Positions 37,927-46,965 of a stretch of DNA of 64,000 bases are shown here, one piece after another. The DNA lies in contig NZ_JBAGBW010000003.1 of the NCBI RefSeq assembly GCF_039822205.1, forward strand, positions 47,983 through 111,982, in the 5' to 3' direction. Made by a program: the position numbers and the translations under genes. This stretch comes from Thermodesulfobium sp. 4217-1 (GTDB lineage: Bacteria > Thermodesulfobiota > Thermodesulfobiia > Thermodesulfobiales > Thermodesulfobiaceae). Position 1 is the first letter of the stretch, and each line of letters begins with the position of its first letter. The notes beneath the pieces are model-generated. The model was not told the origin of the DNA and did no database searches. It saw nothing but the letters and a program-made list of their open reading frames with translations.

Positions 37927-38540
37927 TGATAGGAGTATTGTGCTATAAAGGCGGAGGTAACTTAGGCAGTGTGTTTAAGGCAATAAAATATCTTGGATAC
38001 GATTTTAAAGAGGTTTGGAGTCCTGAAGAGCTAAAAAAGGTTGATGCTATAATCTTTCCTGGACAGGGTTCTTTTGCGCAGGCATATAGGTCTCTTAAAG
38101 AGGTGAATCTATGGGATTCCCTCAAGGAATTTATATCAGAAAACAAACCCTTTTTCGGAATTTGCTTAGGGTTGCAATTGCTTTTTGACTATTCCGATGA
38201 GTATGGCTTTACTGAAGGCTTAAAGATTATTTCTGGTAAGGTTGTGGAGTTTGGCCCAGAATTTATAAAGCCGCATTTGGGTTGGAATCAGGTTTTCAAT
38301 ACTGCAGAATTCAGATTTTTTGAAGATATTCCTGATGCCTCTTCTTTTTATTTTGTTCACTCATATTATCCTGAAGTTCTTGATCTTTCTTGTAAAAAGG
38401 CTTTCTCTGAGTATGACGATAAGAAGTTTGCATGTGTTATTGAAAAAGATAATGTGTTTGCATGCCAGTTTCATCCCGAGAAAAGTGGTCGTTGGGGGCT
38501 GAAACTTTTGGATAATTTTTTGAGATCTACAAAGTTTTAA
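37926..38540 (+). CDS. hisH: imidazole glycerol phosphate synthase, glutamine amidotransferase subunit
   Basis: Releases ammonia from glutamine for HisF, which is not in the window. 204 residues with the triad: Cys in GICLGLQLLF, His and Glu in CQFHPEKS. HSYYP and the oxyanion region are normal. I choose ATG 37926 (8 bases after AAGGGG, TAATG overlap with hisB) over GTG 37917, which sits on the ribosome-binding site. Confidence 0.94.
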   Translation: MIGVLCYKGGGNLGSVFKAIKYLGYDFKEVWSPEELKKVDAIIFPGQGSFAQAYRSLKEVNLWDSLKEFISENKPFFGICLGLQLLFDYSDEYGFTEGLKIISGKVVEFGPEFIKPHLGWNQVFNTAEFRFFEDIPDASSFYFVHSYYPEVLDLSCKKAFSEYDDKKFACVIEKDNVFACQFHPEKSGRWGLKLLDNFLRSTKF

Positions 38541-38639
38541 GATTATTTATAGATTGATTATAAAAGACTGTACCAAGGTTTGCCAATGATTTTTATATAC
38601 GTAACATGCTTGCAGCGAAAATATAAATTACTAAATATT

Positions 38640-38667
38640 TTGGAAAATTTAAAGGCGTTATTATAAT
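38640..38667 (+). promoter_or_regulatory. candidate promoter of the hisA-pur run
   Basis: TTGGAA (38640-38645) and TATAAT (38662-38667), spacer 16, in the 170-base gap between hisH and hisA, 43 bases before the hisA start. The gap has no other visible feature. Prediction by eye. Confidence 0.4.
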
Positions 38668-38710
38668 ATTTTTTGGCATATAGTGTTGAGAAATGTGATG
38701 AGGAGGATTA

Positions 38711-39418
38711 ATGTTTGAAATAGTGCCTGCAATTGACATATATCATGATAAAGTGGTCAGACTTTATCAGGGTGATTTTGATAAGGTGAAGGTATATGGA
38801 GACGCTGAAGAATTTCTTGATAAGCTAAAGTCTTCTGGAATAGGTTTTGTTCATATAATTGATCTGGAGGCCTCTAAAATTGGCAGATTTACTGCCTTTA
38901 ACGTTCTGGAAATGGCTAAATCAAAAGGTTTTGTTGTTCAATGGGGAGGAGGGGTAAGAAGATACGAAGACGTTAAGGATTTGGTAAAGTTGGGAGCAGA
39001 TAGAATTATCATTGGTACGGTTGCATTTACCGATGAAGAGACTCTTGAAGCAATTTTAAGAGACTTTGGAAACAAAATTCTAATTTCTTTAGATTTCAGA
39101 GATGCGAAACTTTGTTTTCATGGATGGACTTCTTCAATTTCTATAGAATTAAAAGACTTGCAAAATAAGTTCGTTAATAGAAATAATCTGGGTTTTTTGG
39201 TTACAGACATAAATAGAGACGGAACTCTTTCTAACCCTTCATTGGAGCTATTTGAGAGTATTAGAAATATATTCCCAAAACACAATTTGATTGGCGCTGG
39301 CGGCATATCCAAGAAAGAACACGTTCAAACCCTTGAGGATATAGGTTTTAACGGTGCTGTAATAGGTAAAGCATGGATGGAAGGTCATATAAAATTTTTT
39401 GACGGAAAGGTAGTTTAA
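38711..39418 (+). CDS. hisA: phosphoribosylformimino-AICAR phosphate isomerase
   Basis: (beta/alpha)8 isomerase of histidine synthesis, 235 residues. Catalytic Asp in PAIDIY and in the ISLDFRD strand; phosphate-binding loops WGGGVRRYEDV and GAGGISKKEHV. AGGAGG before ATG 38711. It is followed 2 bases later by purF, tying histidine synthesis to purine synthesis. Confidence 0.94.
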   Translation: MFEIVPAIDIYHDKVVRLYQGDFDKVKVYGDAEEFLDKLKSSGIGFVHIIDLEASKIGRFTAFNVLEMAKSKGFVVQWGGGVRRYEDVKDLVKLGADRIIIGTVAFTDEETLEAILRDFGNKILISLDFRDAKLCFHGWTSSISIELKDLQNKFVNRNNLGFLVTDINRDGTLSNPSLELFESIRNIFPKHNLIGAGGISKKEHVQTLEDIGFNGAVIGKAWMEGHIKFFDGKVV

Positions 39419-39420
39419 CT

Positions 39421-40806
39421 ATGTGTGGTATATTTGGAATTCTTTGTCCCGCTAAGAGAGATGTAGCAAAGCATACATATTTTGCGTTGTACTCTCTTCA
39501 GCATAGAGGACAGGAAAGTTGCGGAATAGCTGCAACTGATGGTACAAGTATGATGATACAACGTTCTATGGGTTTAGTGTCATCTGCATTTTCGGAAAGA
39601 GAGCTTCAAGAGTTATATGGTTATGCTGCACTTGGTCACGTTAGATATTCTACTACTGGAAGACCAAATATAGAAAATGCTCAACCGCTGAAAATGAGAT
39701 ATAAGGGCGGAACATTTGCTTTGGCTCATAACGGAAACATTGTAAATATCAAAGAGCTAAGGGAACAAGTTTCTAATTTGGGCATCTCACCGCACACATC
39801 TTCTGATACAGAGCTTATGGGTCACATAATAGCAAACAACTTTAAAAGTGATTTTAAATCGACCCTTGCCGACGTGTGCAACAGGTTTATCGGAGCATAC
39901 TCTTTGGTATTTTTGACTGAAGAAGAGATATATGCTATTAGAGACCCTTGGGGCTTTCGACCGCTTTGTATGGGTTCTTATGAGGACGGATACGTTGTGT
40001 CTTCTGAAACTTGTGCTTTTGATATTATCGGAGCAAAGTTTATCAAGGAGATTGGGCCAGGAGAGATGGTAAGAATTCATAAAAATGGTTATGAGATAGA
40101 ACAAATATTGGAGCCAAAAGGTAACTTTCTGTGCTCCTTTGAATATATATACTTTGCAAGACCTGACTCAGTGGTTTCAGGGAAGAGACTTTATGAAGTT
40201 AGGAAAAAATTTGGTGAGCTTTTGGCTGAAGAGTCTCCAGTTGATGCCGATATTGTTGTAAGTGTCCCAGACTCGGGTACTCCCGCTGCGATTGGTTTTG
40301 CCCAAAAGTGTAAAATACCTTTCAATGAAGTTTTTATAAAAAACAGGTATGTGGGAAGAACCTTTATCCAACCTACAAAGGATTTAAGAGAAAGGGGTGT
40401 TCGTTTAAAGTTAAACCCTATATCAGAATTGGTAAGAGGAAAAAGGGTTGTGGTTGTGGATGATTCTATTGTACGAGGCACAACAAGCAAGGAGATTGTT
40501 AAAATGTTATGGGAATGTGAACCCAAAGAGATTCACTTTAGAGTGAGCTCGCCAATGGTGAGCCACCCATGTTTTTATGGTATTGATACGGCATCAAGAG
40601 GAGAGCTTTTGGCAAGCAAGATGAATCTAGAGCAAATCAGAGATTTTTTGGGAGTAAACAGCCTGGCATATCTTTCAAGAAAAAGCACTGTTGAGGCCAT
40701 TGGTATTGATTATCCCTGTTTGGCATGTTTTGGAGCTGATTATCCCACTTATATACCGAGTGAGGAAGTGAGAGAAAAATATGCGCTTGAGAAAAATGAA
40801 AAGTAA
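39421..40806 (+). CDS. purF: amidophosphoribosyltransferase
   Basis: First step of purine synthesis: PRPP plus glutamine gives phosphoribosylamine. 461 residues. Cys2 (MCGIFGIL) becomes the N-terminal nucleophile; HRGQESCGIA, GHVRYSTTG and the PRPP loop VVVDDSIVRGTTS are present. Cys pair CLAC near the C-terminus may be part of an Fe-S site as in Bacillus PurF. Two bases after hisA. Confidence 0.96.
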   Translation: MCGIFGILCPAKRDVAKHTYFALYSLQHRGQESCGIAATDGTSMMIQRSMGLVSSAFSERELQELYGYAALGHVRYSTTGRPNIENAQPLKMRYKGGTFALAHNGNIVNIKELREQVSNLGISPHTSSDTELMGHIIANNFKSDFKSTLADVCNRFIGAYSLVFLTEEEIYAIRDPWGFRPLCMGSYEDGYVVSSETCAFDIIGAKFIKEIGPGEMVRIHKNGYEIEQILEPKGNFLCSFEYIYFARPDSVVSGKRLYEVRKKFGELLAEESPVDADIVVSVPDSGTPAAIGFAQKCKIPFNEVFIKNRYVGRTFIQPTKDLRERGVRLKLNPISELVRGKRVVVVDDSIVRGTTSKEIVKMLWECEPKEIHFRVSSPMVSHPCFYGIDTASRGELLASKMNLEQIRDFLGVNSLAYLSRKSTVEAIGIDYPCLACFGADYPTYIPSEEVREKYALEKNEK

Positions 40807-40889
40807 TGTATTTATAACTTTTTTGGTAAAAATTTTACTTTTCAAAAACAATCATAATTGGTTGGTTTTAAACTGTGAGGAGGCGTATG

Positions 40890-41906
40890 ATGTCGGAAAA
40901 TGAATTTACATATGCAAAATCTGGAGTCAATATTGATAGTGCAAACAAGTTTATTGAAGAAATAAAGAAAATAACCAATAAAGCCTTTGGTTCATTTTCA
41001 GAAAATTTAGGAGATGGTTTTGCAGGTTCTTACCCACTTGATAATTTTGGCTCTGACTTTGTCTTATTGTCATCTTGTGATGGAGTAGGGACTAAGGTTT
41101 TGGTGGCAAAAAAGGCCAATATTTGGAATGGTATCGGACAAGATCTGGTGGCTATGAACGTAAACGACATATTGGTACATGGCGGGAAGCCTTTGTTCTT
41201 TTTAGATTATATTGCCTGTTCAAAGTTGGACAATAAAATTGCTCTTGAAATTGTTTCTTCTATAGTAGAGGCATTAAAACCTACTGGCGGTGTACTATTG
41301 GGCGGAGAGACTGCTGAAATGCCAGATCTTTATAAAAAAGGTGATTGGGATCTCTCTGGATTTGTAGTAGGGGTGGTAAAAAGAGCCTCTCTTTTGCCAA
41401 AAAATATTAAATCTGGCAATATATTAATAGGGTTATCTTCGAATGGAGTCCACAGCAATGGATTTTCATTGATAAGAAAGATAGTTAAAGAAAACAAAGT
41501 TGATATATTGAAGACCAACACCCCTAAAGGTATCAGTTTGGCAAGGGAGCTTCTAAAACCTACAAAAGTTTATTATTCTGATGTTTTTCCCTTTATCGAA
41601 AAGGGTTTGATTAATGGACTTGCACATATTACTGGAGGTGGTATAGAAGGCAACTTAATAAGGATTTTGCCTAAGAATCTAAAGGCAGTGGTAAAAAGGG
41701 ATTTCGATATACCCTGGATTTTCAAGTGGATTTCAGAATACGGTGTAAGTGAAGATGAAATGTATAAGGTTTTTAATATGGGAATAGGAATGATATTAGT
41801 CGTAAACCCCGCTAATGTGGAAGAAATTTTAAAGTCTTTGGGTTCAAATGCTAAGATTATAGGTAAAATTGTTGCCTCTGATGAGAGGAGAGTTGAATTT
41901 GCATAG
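40890..41906 (+). CDS. purM: phosphoribosylformylglycinamidine cyclo-ligase (AIR synthetase)
   Basis: ATP-dependent ring closure in purine synthesis, 338 residues. Seen: YAKSGVNID, SCDGVGTKVLVA, NDILVHGGKPLFFLDYIA, GGETAEMPDLY and HITGGGIEGN. Two ATG codons (40887, 40890) follow AGGAGG; I choose the second, at normal spacing. GTG 40875 overlaps the ribosome-binding site. Confidence 0.95.
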   Translation: MSENEFTYAKSGVNIDSANKFIEEIKKITNKAFGSFSENLGDGFAGSYPLDNFGSDFVLLSSCDGVGTKVLVAKKANIWNGIGQDLVAMNVNDILVHGGKPLFFLDYIACSKLDNKIALEIVSSIVEALKPTGGVLLGGETAEMPDLYKKGDWDLSGFVVGVVKRASLLPKNIKSGNILIGLSSNGVHSNGFSLIRKIVKENKVDILKTNTPKGISLARELLKPTKVYYSDVFPFIEKGLINGLAHITGGGIEGNLIRILPKNLKAVVKRDFDIPWIFKWISEYGVSEDEMYKVFNMGIGMILVVNPANVEEILKSLGSNAKIIGKIVASDERRVEFA

Positions 41907-42501
41907 ACTTAAAGTTGGGGTTTTAGCTTCAGGCAGAGGATCGAATTTTAAAGCTATAGCCCAAAAAGCTGAAAATGTTGAGATAGTTTTATTGGTGGTT
42001 GATAAATCTGATGCAAAGGCTATTGAAATAGCAAAGGACTTGAATATTCCTTATAAAGTTATCGATAGAAAAAATTTTGGCAATAAAGAAGATTTTGAAA
42101 GAGAAATAATTAACGTTTTAGATTCCTACAGCGTAGAGTTGGTCGTTTTAGCTGGTTTTATGAGAATTTTGGGCGCTGAATTTGTAGAGCATTTTAAGTG
42201 GAGAACAATGAATATACATCCTTCATTGTTGCCATCTTTTCCTGGACTTCACGCTCACAATCAAGCTCTCGAATATGGTGTTAAGGTTAGCGGATGCACC
42301 GTTCATTTTGTAGATACTGGGACCGATACTGGGCCAATAATTTTGCAGTCTGCCGTATGTGTACTTGAAGATGATAGTGAAGAGAGCCTGTCTTCGAGAA
42401 TCTTAGAAGAAGAACACAAGATTTACCCTTTTGCTGTTTCATTATTTGCTCAAAATAGGTTAATAATTGATGGAAGAAAGGTAAAAATTAAGAATATATA
42501 A
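41899..42501 (+). CDS. purN: phosphoribosylglycinamide formyltransferase (10-formyl-THF)
   Basis: Adds the first formyl group in purine synthesis using 10-formyl-tetrahydrofolate. 200 residues: VLASGRGSNF, LAGFMRILG, MNIHPSLLPSFPGLHA (catalytic Asn/His) and DTGTDTGPIILQ (catalytic Asp). The start is TTG 41899 or TTG 41893, both after GAGAGGAG and inside the purM end; I use 41899. Confidence 0.94.
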   Translation: MHRLKVGVLASGRGSNFKAIAQKAENVEIVLLVVDKSDAKAIEIAKDLNIPYKVIDRKNFGNKEDFEREIINVLDSYSVELVVLAGFMRILGAEFVEHFKWRTMNIHPSLLPSFPGLHAHNQALEYGVKVSGCTVHFVDTGTDTGPIILQSAVCVLEDDSEESLSSRILEEEHKIYPFAVSLFAQNRLIIDGRKVKIKNI

Positions 42502-42530
42502 TATATATAATAAACTTTAGGGAGGTCAAT

Positions 42531-44027
42531 ATGCAAAGAGCCTTGATAAGTGTTTACAATAAAAGTGGAATTGAAGAATTTGCTAAGGAGCTAAACAAGT
42601 TAGGATTTGGTTTACTTTCTACAGGTGGTACTGCAAAATATCTTAAATCTTTTGACTTTCCTGTGATTGAAGTTTCTGAGTATACACACTTTCCTGAGAT
42701 TCTGGGTGGTAGGGTAAAAACTCTTCATCCAATTATTTTTGGTGGCATTTTAGCTCAAAGAGACAATCCAAATCACATACAACAAATAAAGAATTTAGAC
42801 ACCATTGATGTGGTTGTTGTAAATCTTTATCCATTTTTAGAAACTATGAATAGAGGGGCACCTATAGAAGAAATAATTGAAATGATTGATGTTGGAGGGG
42901 TTGCTCTTATAAGGGCTGCTGCAAAAAATTATAAAGATGTTCTCGTTTTGATTGATCCAAATGATTACAACAAGACTATTGAACTTTTAAGAAACAATAC
43001 AATGACACTTGAATATAGAAAATATCTTGCTGCTAAAGCTTTTCAGCATACAGCTTCTTATGACTCTCATATAGCAGCATATTTTTCTGATGACCTGTTT
43101 CAAGAGCAGTTTACTCTCACTGGTAAAAGGATTCAGAGTCTTAGATATGGCGAAAATCCTCATCAGAAAGCCTTTCTTTACAAGACCGAGGATGGATATC
43201 CCCTTGATGCTGAATTTCTAAGCGGCAAAGAGCTTTCTTTTAACAATATTGTAGACATAGACGCCGCCCTGCGCTTTCTAAACGATTTTATAGATGAAAA
43301 GGCGATAGTGGTTATAAAGCATAACCAAGCTTGCGGATTCGCCGTTGCAGATGATCTTTTAACTAGCTATGCCAAGGCTTATGAGGGAGATAAAGAATCA
43401 GCTTTTGGTGGCATTTTAGCTATAAATGGGGATGTGGATGAAGTTCTTGCAAGAGAGATTTATAAAAACTTTTATGAAGTGATATATGCTAATGACTTTA
43501 GCGAAAAGGCTTTAGAAATTTTGCGAGAAAAGAGGAATCTTAGGATTTTAAGAGGGTCTACAAAGAGAACCAACTGGAATTTTAACATAAAACAAATTGG
43601 TGCTGGCTTCTTACTACAAACGGAAGACTTCCTTAAAATGGACAATTTTGAAGTAGTGACAGAGGTAAAACCCGATGAAAAAACTATGAAAGATTTGATA
43701 TTTGCATGGAAATTGTGTAAAAACTTTAAGTCTAATTCTATTGTTTTTGCTAAAGACGGCCAATTGGTTGGTTCTGGTGCAGGACAGACAAGTAGAGTGA
43801 TGTCTGTAAAGATTGCAGGTATGAGAGCTATGGATAAATCTGCTGGTTCAAGTCTTGCTTCTGATGGCTTTTTCCCGTTTAAAGATTCAGTGACCCTTGC
43901 AGGTGAATATGGCATTAAGGCAATTATTCAACCAGGCGGCTCTAGGAGAGATGAAGAGGTTATTGAAGAAGCAAATAGATTGGGAATACCCATGATCTTT
44001 ACTCACAGAAGACATTTCTATCACTAA
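42531..44027 (+). CDS. purH: bifunctional AICAR transformylase/IMP cyclohydrolase
   Basis: Last two steps to IMP, 498 residues. N-terminal cyclohydrolase (STGGTAKYL, GGRVKTLHP) and C-terminal transformylase (RYGENPHQKA, KHNQACGFA, GGSRRDEEVI). It also recycles AICAR released by HisH/HisF, which explains the joint his-pur cluster. GGGAGGTC precedes ATG 42531. Confidence 0.96.
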   Translation: MQRALISVYNKSGIEEFAKELNKLGFGLLSTGGTAKYLKSFDFPVIEVSEYTHFPEILGGRVKTLHPIIFGGILAQRDNPNHIQQIKNLDTIDVVVVNLYPFLETMNRGAPIEEIIEMIDVGGVALIRAAAKNYKDVLVLIDPNDYNKTIELLRNNTMTLEYRKYLAAKAFQHTASYDSHIAAYFSDDLFQEQFTLTGKRIQSLRYGENPHQKAFLYKTEDGYPLDAEFLSGKELSFNNIVDIDAALRFLNDFIDEKAIVVIKHNQACGFAVADDLLTSYAKAYEGDKESAFGGILAINGDVDEVLAREIYKNFYEVIYANDFSEKALEILREKRNLRILRGSTKRTNWNFNIKQIGAGFLLQTEDFLKMDNFEVVTEVKPDEKTMKDLIFAWKLCKNFKSNSIVFAKDGQLVGSGAGQTSRVMSVKIAGMRAMDKSAGSSLASDGFFPFKDSVTLAGEYGIKAIIQPGGSRRDEEVIEEANRLGIPMIFTHRRHFYH

Positions 44028-44107
44028 AACATAATGTTTAAGTTTCATATCTTTAGATCGATATTTAAAAGATTTTAATAGCATAACTTATCAATTAGGA
44101 GGTATAT

Positions 44108-45340
44108 GTGGGTTCAATTTTAGTTATAGGAAGCGGCGCAAGGGAACATGCAATTGCCTGGAGACTTAAAAAAGAAGGAAAGGATGTCTTTCTTTCTCCA
44201 GGAAATGGTGGTACATCCCTAAATTGGATAAACAAGATCCTTGCAAAGGATGACATAGAATCCTTTTGTAAAGTAGTAGGCGTGGACATGATAGTTATAG
44301 GTCCAGAAAAACCTCTTACTGAAGGAGTTTCTGATTTTTTGAGATCAAAAGGTTTTTATGTTTTTGGTCCTGGTGCTGAAGCGGCAAAATTAGAAGGCAG
44401 CAAGGTTTTTGCAAAATCTTTTATGAAGAGAAATAATTTGCCAACAGCAGATTTCGTCTTCTATGAAGATGAGGAATCATTGAATAAATATTTTGATCAT
44501 TGCAAATATCCGGTGGTCATAAAGGCAGATGGTCTTGCATCTGGCAAAGGAGTAGTAGTTGTAGATGATAAAGAAGAGGCTAATAACGCAGTGACTTTTC
44601 TTAAAAAAAACTTTCCAGAAGCTTCTAAATACATACTTGTAGAAAAATGTCTGACAGGCAAGGAACTTTCTGTATTTGTGTTAATAAATGACAAAGGATA
44701 TGTTGTTTTAGATAATGCAAGAGATTACAAGAGACTAAATGATTTTGATGAAGGACCGAATACGGGTGGTATGGGGTCTTATTCTCCTGTTGACGATCTG
44801 CCCGATTTTCAGGTTAACAAAATTGAAAATGATATAATTATACCCACTATTAATGCTTTAAAGAATGAAAAAATTGCTTATCAGGGCGTTTTATATTTTG
44901 GCATAATGTTAACGAAAAATGGGCCATCGATTCTTGAGTTTAACTGTAGATTTGGTGATCCAGAAACCCAAGTGCTTATACCAAGGATTCTTAATTTGTC
45001 TGAACTTTTGTATGCTATAGCTAAAAACGAACAAATACCTGAACCAAAAATTTCAAGTAAAAAAGCACTATCAGTTGTTCTTGCTGCCAGAGGATATCCT
45101 GATAACCCTGAAACTGATAAAAAGATTGATATTGATAAAAAAGTATTTGAAGATGAAGATACTGCAATTTTCTTCGCAGGGGTAAAAAGAGACAATAATG
45201 ATCTCTTAACTTCTTCTGGCAGAGTTTTGAACGTGGTAGGCATGGGAGAAACCTTTGAGAAGGCAAGAGAAAAGGCTTATAGCTTGGTTAGATATATTAA
45301 TTTTGAAGGAATGTATTTTAGGAGGGATATCGGTTTATGA
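44108..45340 (+). CDS. purD: phosphoribosylamine-glycine ligase
   Basis: ATP-grasp ligase, second step of purine synthesis, 410 residues. Seen: GSGAREHAIAW, VIGPEKPLTEG, GSKVFAKSFM, KADGLASGKGVVV, NTGGMGSYSP and EFNCRFGDPETQV. GTG start after TTAGGAGGT. Its end overlaps purE by 4 bases. Confidence 0.96.
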   Translation: MGSILVIGSGAREHAIAWRLKKEGKDVFLSPGNGGTSLNWINKILAKDDIESFCKVVGVDMIVIGPEKPLTEGVSDFLRSKGFYVFGPGAEAAKLEGSKVFAKSFMKRNNLPTADFVFYEDEESLNKYFDHCKYPVVIKADGLASGKGVVVVDDKEEANNAVTFLKKNFPEASKYILVEKCLTGKELSVFVLINDKGYVVLDNARDYKRLNDFDEGPNTGGMGSYSPVDDLPDFQVNKIENDIIIPTINALKNEKIAYQGVLYFGIMLTKNGPSILEFNCRFGDPETQVLIPRILNLSELLYAIAKNEQIPEPKISSKKALSVVLAARGYPDNPETDKKIDIDKKVFEDEDTAIFFAGVKRDNNDLLTSSGRVLNVVGMGETFEKAREKAYSLVRYINFEGMYFRRDIGL

Positions 45341-45828
45341 TTTCAATAGTAATAGGAAGTTACAACGATTATGAAACTATCATTCCAGCAATCAAAGAAC
45401 TTAAAAAATTTAATTTAAAATTTGAACTGGTAGTGAGCTCTGCTCACAGAAATACTGAAGAAACAATAGAATGGGCAAAAAAAGCTGAGAGTAGGGGCGT
45501 AGAGGTTATTATAGCTGTTGCAGGCCTTGCTGCTCATCTGCCGGGCGTCTTAGCTGCGGTAACAACTTTGCCTGTTATAGGAGTTCCTCTTGCTAATTCC
45601 CCAGTCTCAGGCATGGATTCGATGTTTTCTATAGTCCAAATGCCGTCAGGGGTGCCTGTTGCAACAGTTGGGCTTGGAAACGTTAAAAATGCAATTTATC
45701 TTGCTATGAGAATTCTTGCAATAAAATATCCTGATATAAAGAGTAAGGTTTTAAAAAATACAGAAGATATGAAGAAAAACATTCATGAACAAAACAAGGT
45801 TCTTCAAGAGAAATTAAAGGATCTTTAA
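45337..45828 (+). CDS. purE: 5-(carboxyamino)imidazole ribonucleotide mutase / AIR carboxylase
   Basis: Carboxylation step of purine synthesis, 163 residues, octameric family. SAHRN, GLAAHLPGVLAA, PVSGMDSMFSIVQMP are diagnostic. The first loop reads GSYND where most class I enzymes have GSxSD. No purK is visible in the window, so class I (needing PurK) or class II (direct CO2 use) cannot be decided. Confidence 0.92.
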   Translation: MISIVIGSYNDYETIIPAIKELKKFNLKFELVVSSAHRNTEETIEWAKKAESRGVEVIIAVAGLAAHLPGVLAAVTTLPVIGVPLANSPVSGMDSMFSIVQMPSGVPVATVGLGNVKNAIYLAMRILAIKYPDIKSKVLKNTEDMKKNIHEQNKVLQEKLKDL

Positions 45829-46632
45829 TTGCTCTTTTTAATAATGCTTTTTGATTTTTCTATTCACCTTTCAGAGGCTACTGCATCATCTTTGCGCTTA
45901 GCTGGTCTAAGGACTGGTAAAATAACTACTTCCATATCTTTTTACAACATCATCGCTTTAATATCAAGGATGTCAAATATGTTTCAGGCACCACTTTTAG
46001 GGGTATTAGTTGATACCGCTGTTTTAACAGGAAATATTGACAGATTAGGATTTAATTTTAGAACTGTTATATTTTGTGGAGCATTGGGAGACGTTCTGGC
46101 AATAGTACTTATGCCATATTCTATAGCTTTTTTTTCGAGAATAATTCTTTGGTTTGATGAAACTGGTTCTGTGCCAATGGCACTACTCAAATTGCTGAGG
46201 TTTAAAAATTTAAAGTTAATTTATAAAGACTTATCAAGTGTAAAATTTTTAAAAAGATTTGAAGAATTTGATTTCCATAAGATACCGAAAAGTTTTATAT
46301 TTTTTAATATAATTGTTGTTGCAGTATATACAGTTGGGGTAATGTCATCTCTATTTGCTGGAGCTCATCTGGCTGCTTACAGGGTGACAGCTACTCAGCT
46401 TTCGGGAATTGTAAATGGCGTAGCTACTATATTGATGGCCTTTGTCGTAGATCCTACTGCTGCTTTGATTACCGATGATGCGCTGCATAAAAGAAGAACA
46501 TATAATAATGTCGAGTCAATGGTTTATTTGCTGCTATTCACAAGAGTATTGGGATCTCTTGTTCTGGCTCAGATAATATTTTTGCCAGCAACCTGGTATA
46601 TAATGAGTGTAACGACTTTTTTACATAAATAA
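45829..46632 (+). CDS. amj: lipid II flippase Amj family membrane protein
   Basis: Integral membrane protein of 267 residues with about six hydrophobic segments. The N-terminal block (HLSEATASSLRLAGLRTGK, then SRMSNMFQAPLLG) matches the Amj/DUF2837 family as I recall it, the alternative lipid II flippase of Bacillus. Role: moving peptidoglycan precursor across the membrane. TTG 45829 comes directly after the purE stop, with AAAGGA upstream, so it is read with the pur genes. Whether MurJ also exists is unknown. Confidence 0.72.
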   Translation: MLFLIMLFDFSIHLSEATASSLRLAGLRTGKITTSISFYNIIALISRMSNMFQAPLLGVLVDTAVLTGNIDRLGFNFRTVIFCGALGDVLAIVLMPYSIAFFSRIILWFDETGSVPMALLKLLRFKNLKLIYKDLSSVKFLKRFEEFDFHKIPKSFIFFNIIVVAVYTVGVMSSLFAGAHLAAYRVTATQLSGIVNGVATILMAFVVDPTAALITDDALHKRRTYNNVESMVYLLLFTRVLGSLVLAQIIFLPATWYIMSVTTFLHK

Positions 46633-46665
46633 ATTTATATTAATAACTTTTTAAGGAGGAGAGTC

Positions 46666-46965
46666 TTGATTGATAGGGAGACAATACTGCATGTAGCCAA
46701 TCTAGCAAGATTGGAACTAAAAGATGATGAAGTAGACAAGCTTAAAGAGGATCTTGGCAATATTTTGAACTATTTTATTACATTAAACGACGTAAATACC
46801 GATAATGTGGCTCCTACTTTTCACCCCTTTCCCATAAATAATATATTTAGAGAAGATATCGTGAAAGAGTCCTTTTCTGTGGATGATATTCTGTCGAATG
46901 CCCCAAGTAGCGCTACGACCTACTTTTTAGTTCCCAGAATTGTGGAGGAAAAAAATGGAAACTAA
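46666..46965 (+). CDS. gatC: Asp/Glu-tRNA amidotransferase subunit C
   Basis: Small linker subunit that stabilises GatA-GatB, 99 residues. HVANLARLELKDDE and the C-terminal Pro-containing tail (FLVPRIVEE) are typical. TTG start at 46666 after AAGGAGGAG. It overlaps gatA by 11 bases. Confidence 0.94.
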   Translation: MIDRETILHVANLARLELKDDEVDKLKEDLGNILNYFITLNDVNTDNVAPTFHPFPINNIFREDIVKESFSVDDILSNAPSSATTYFLVPRIVEEKNGN

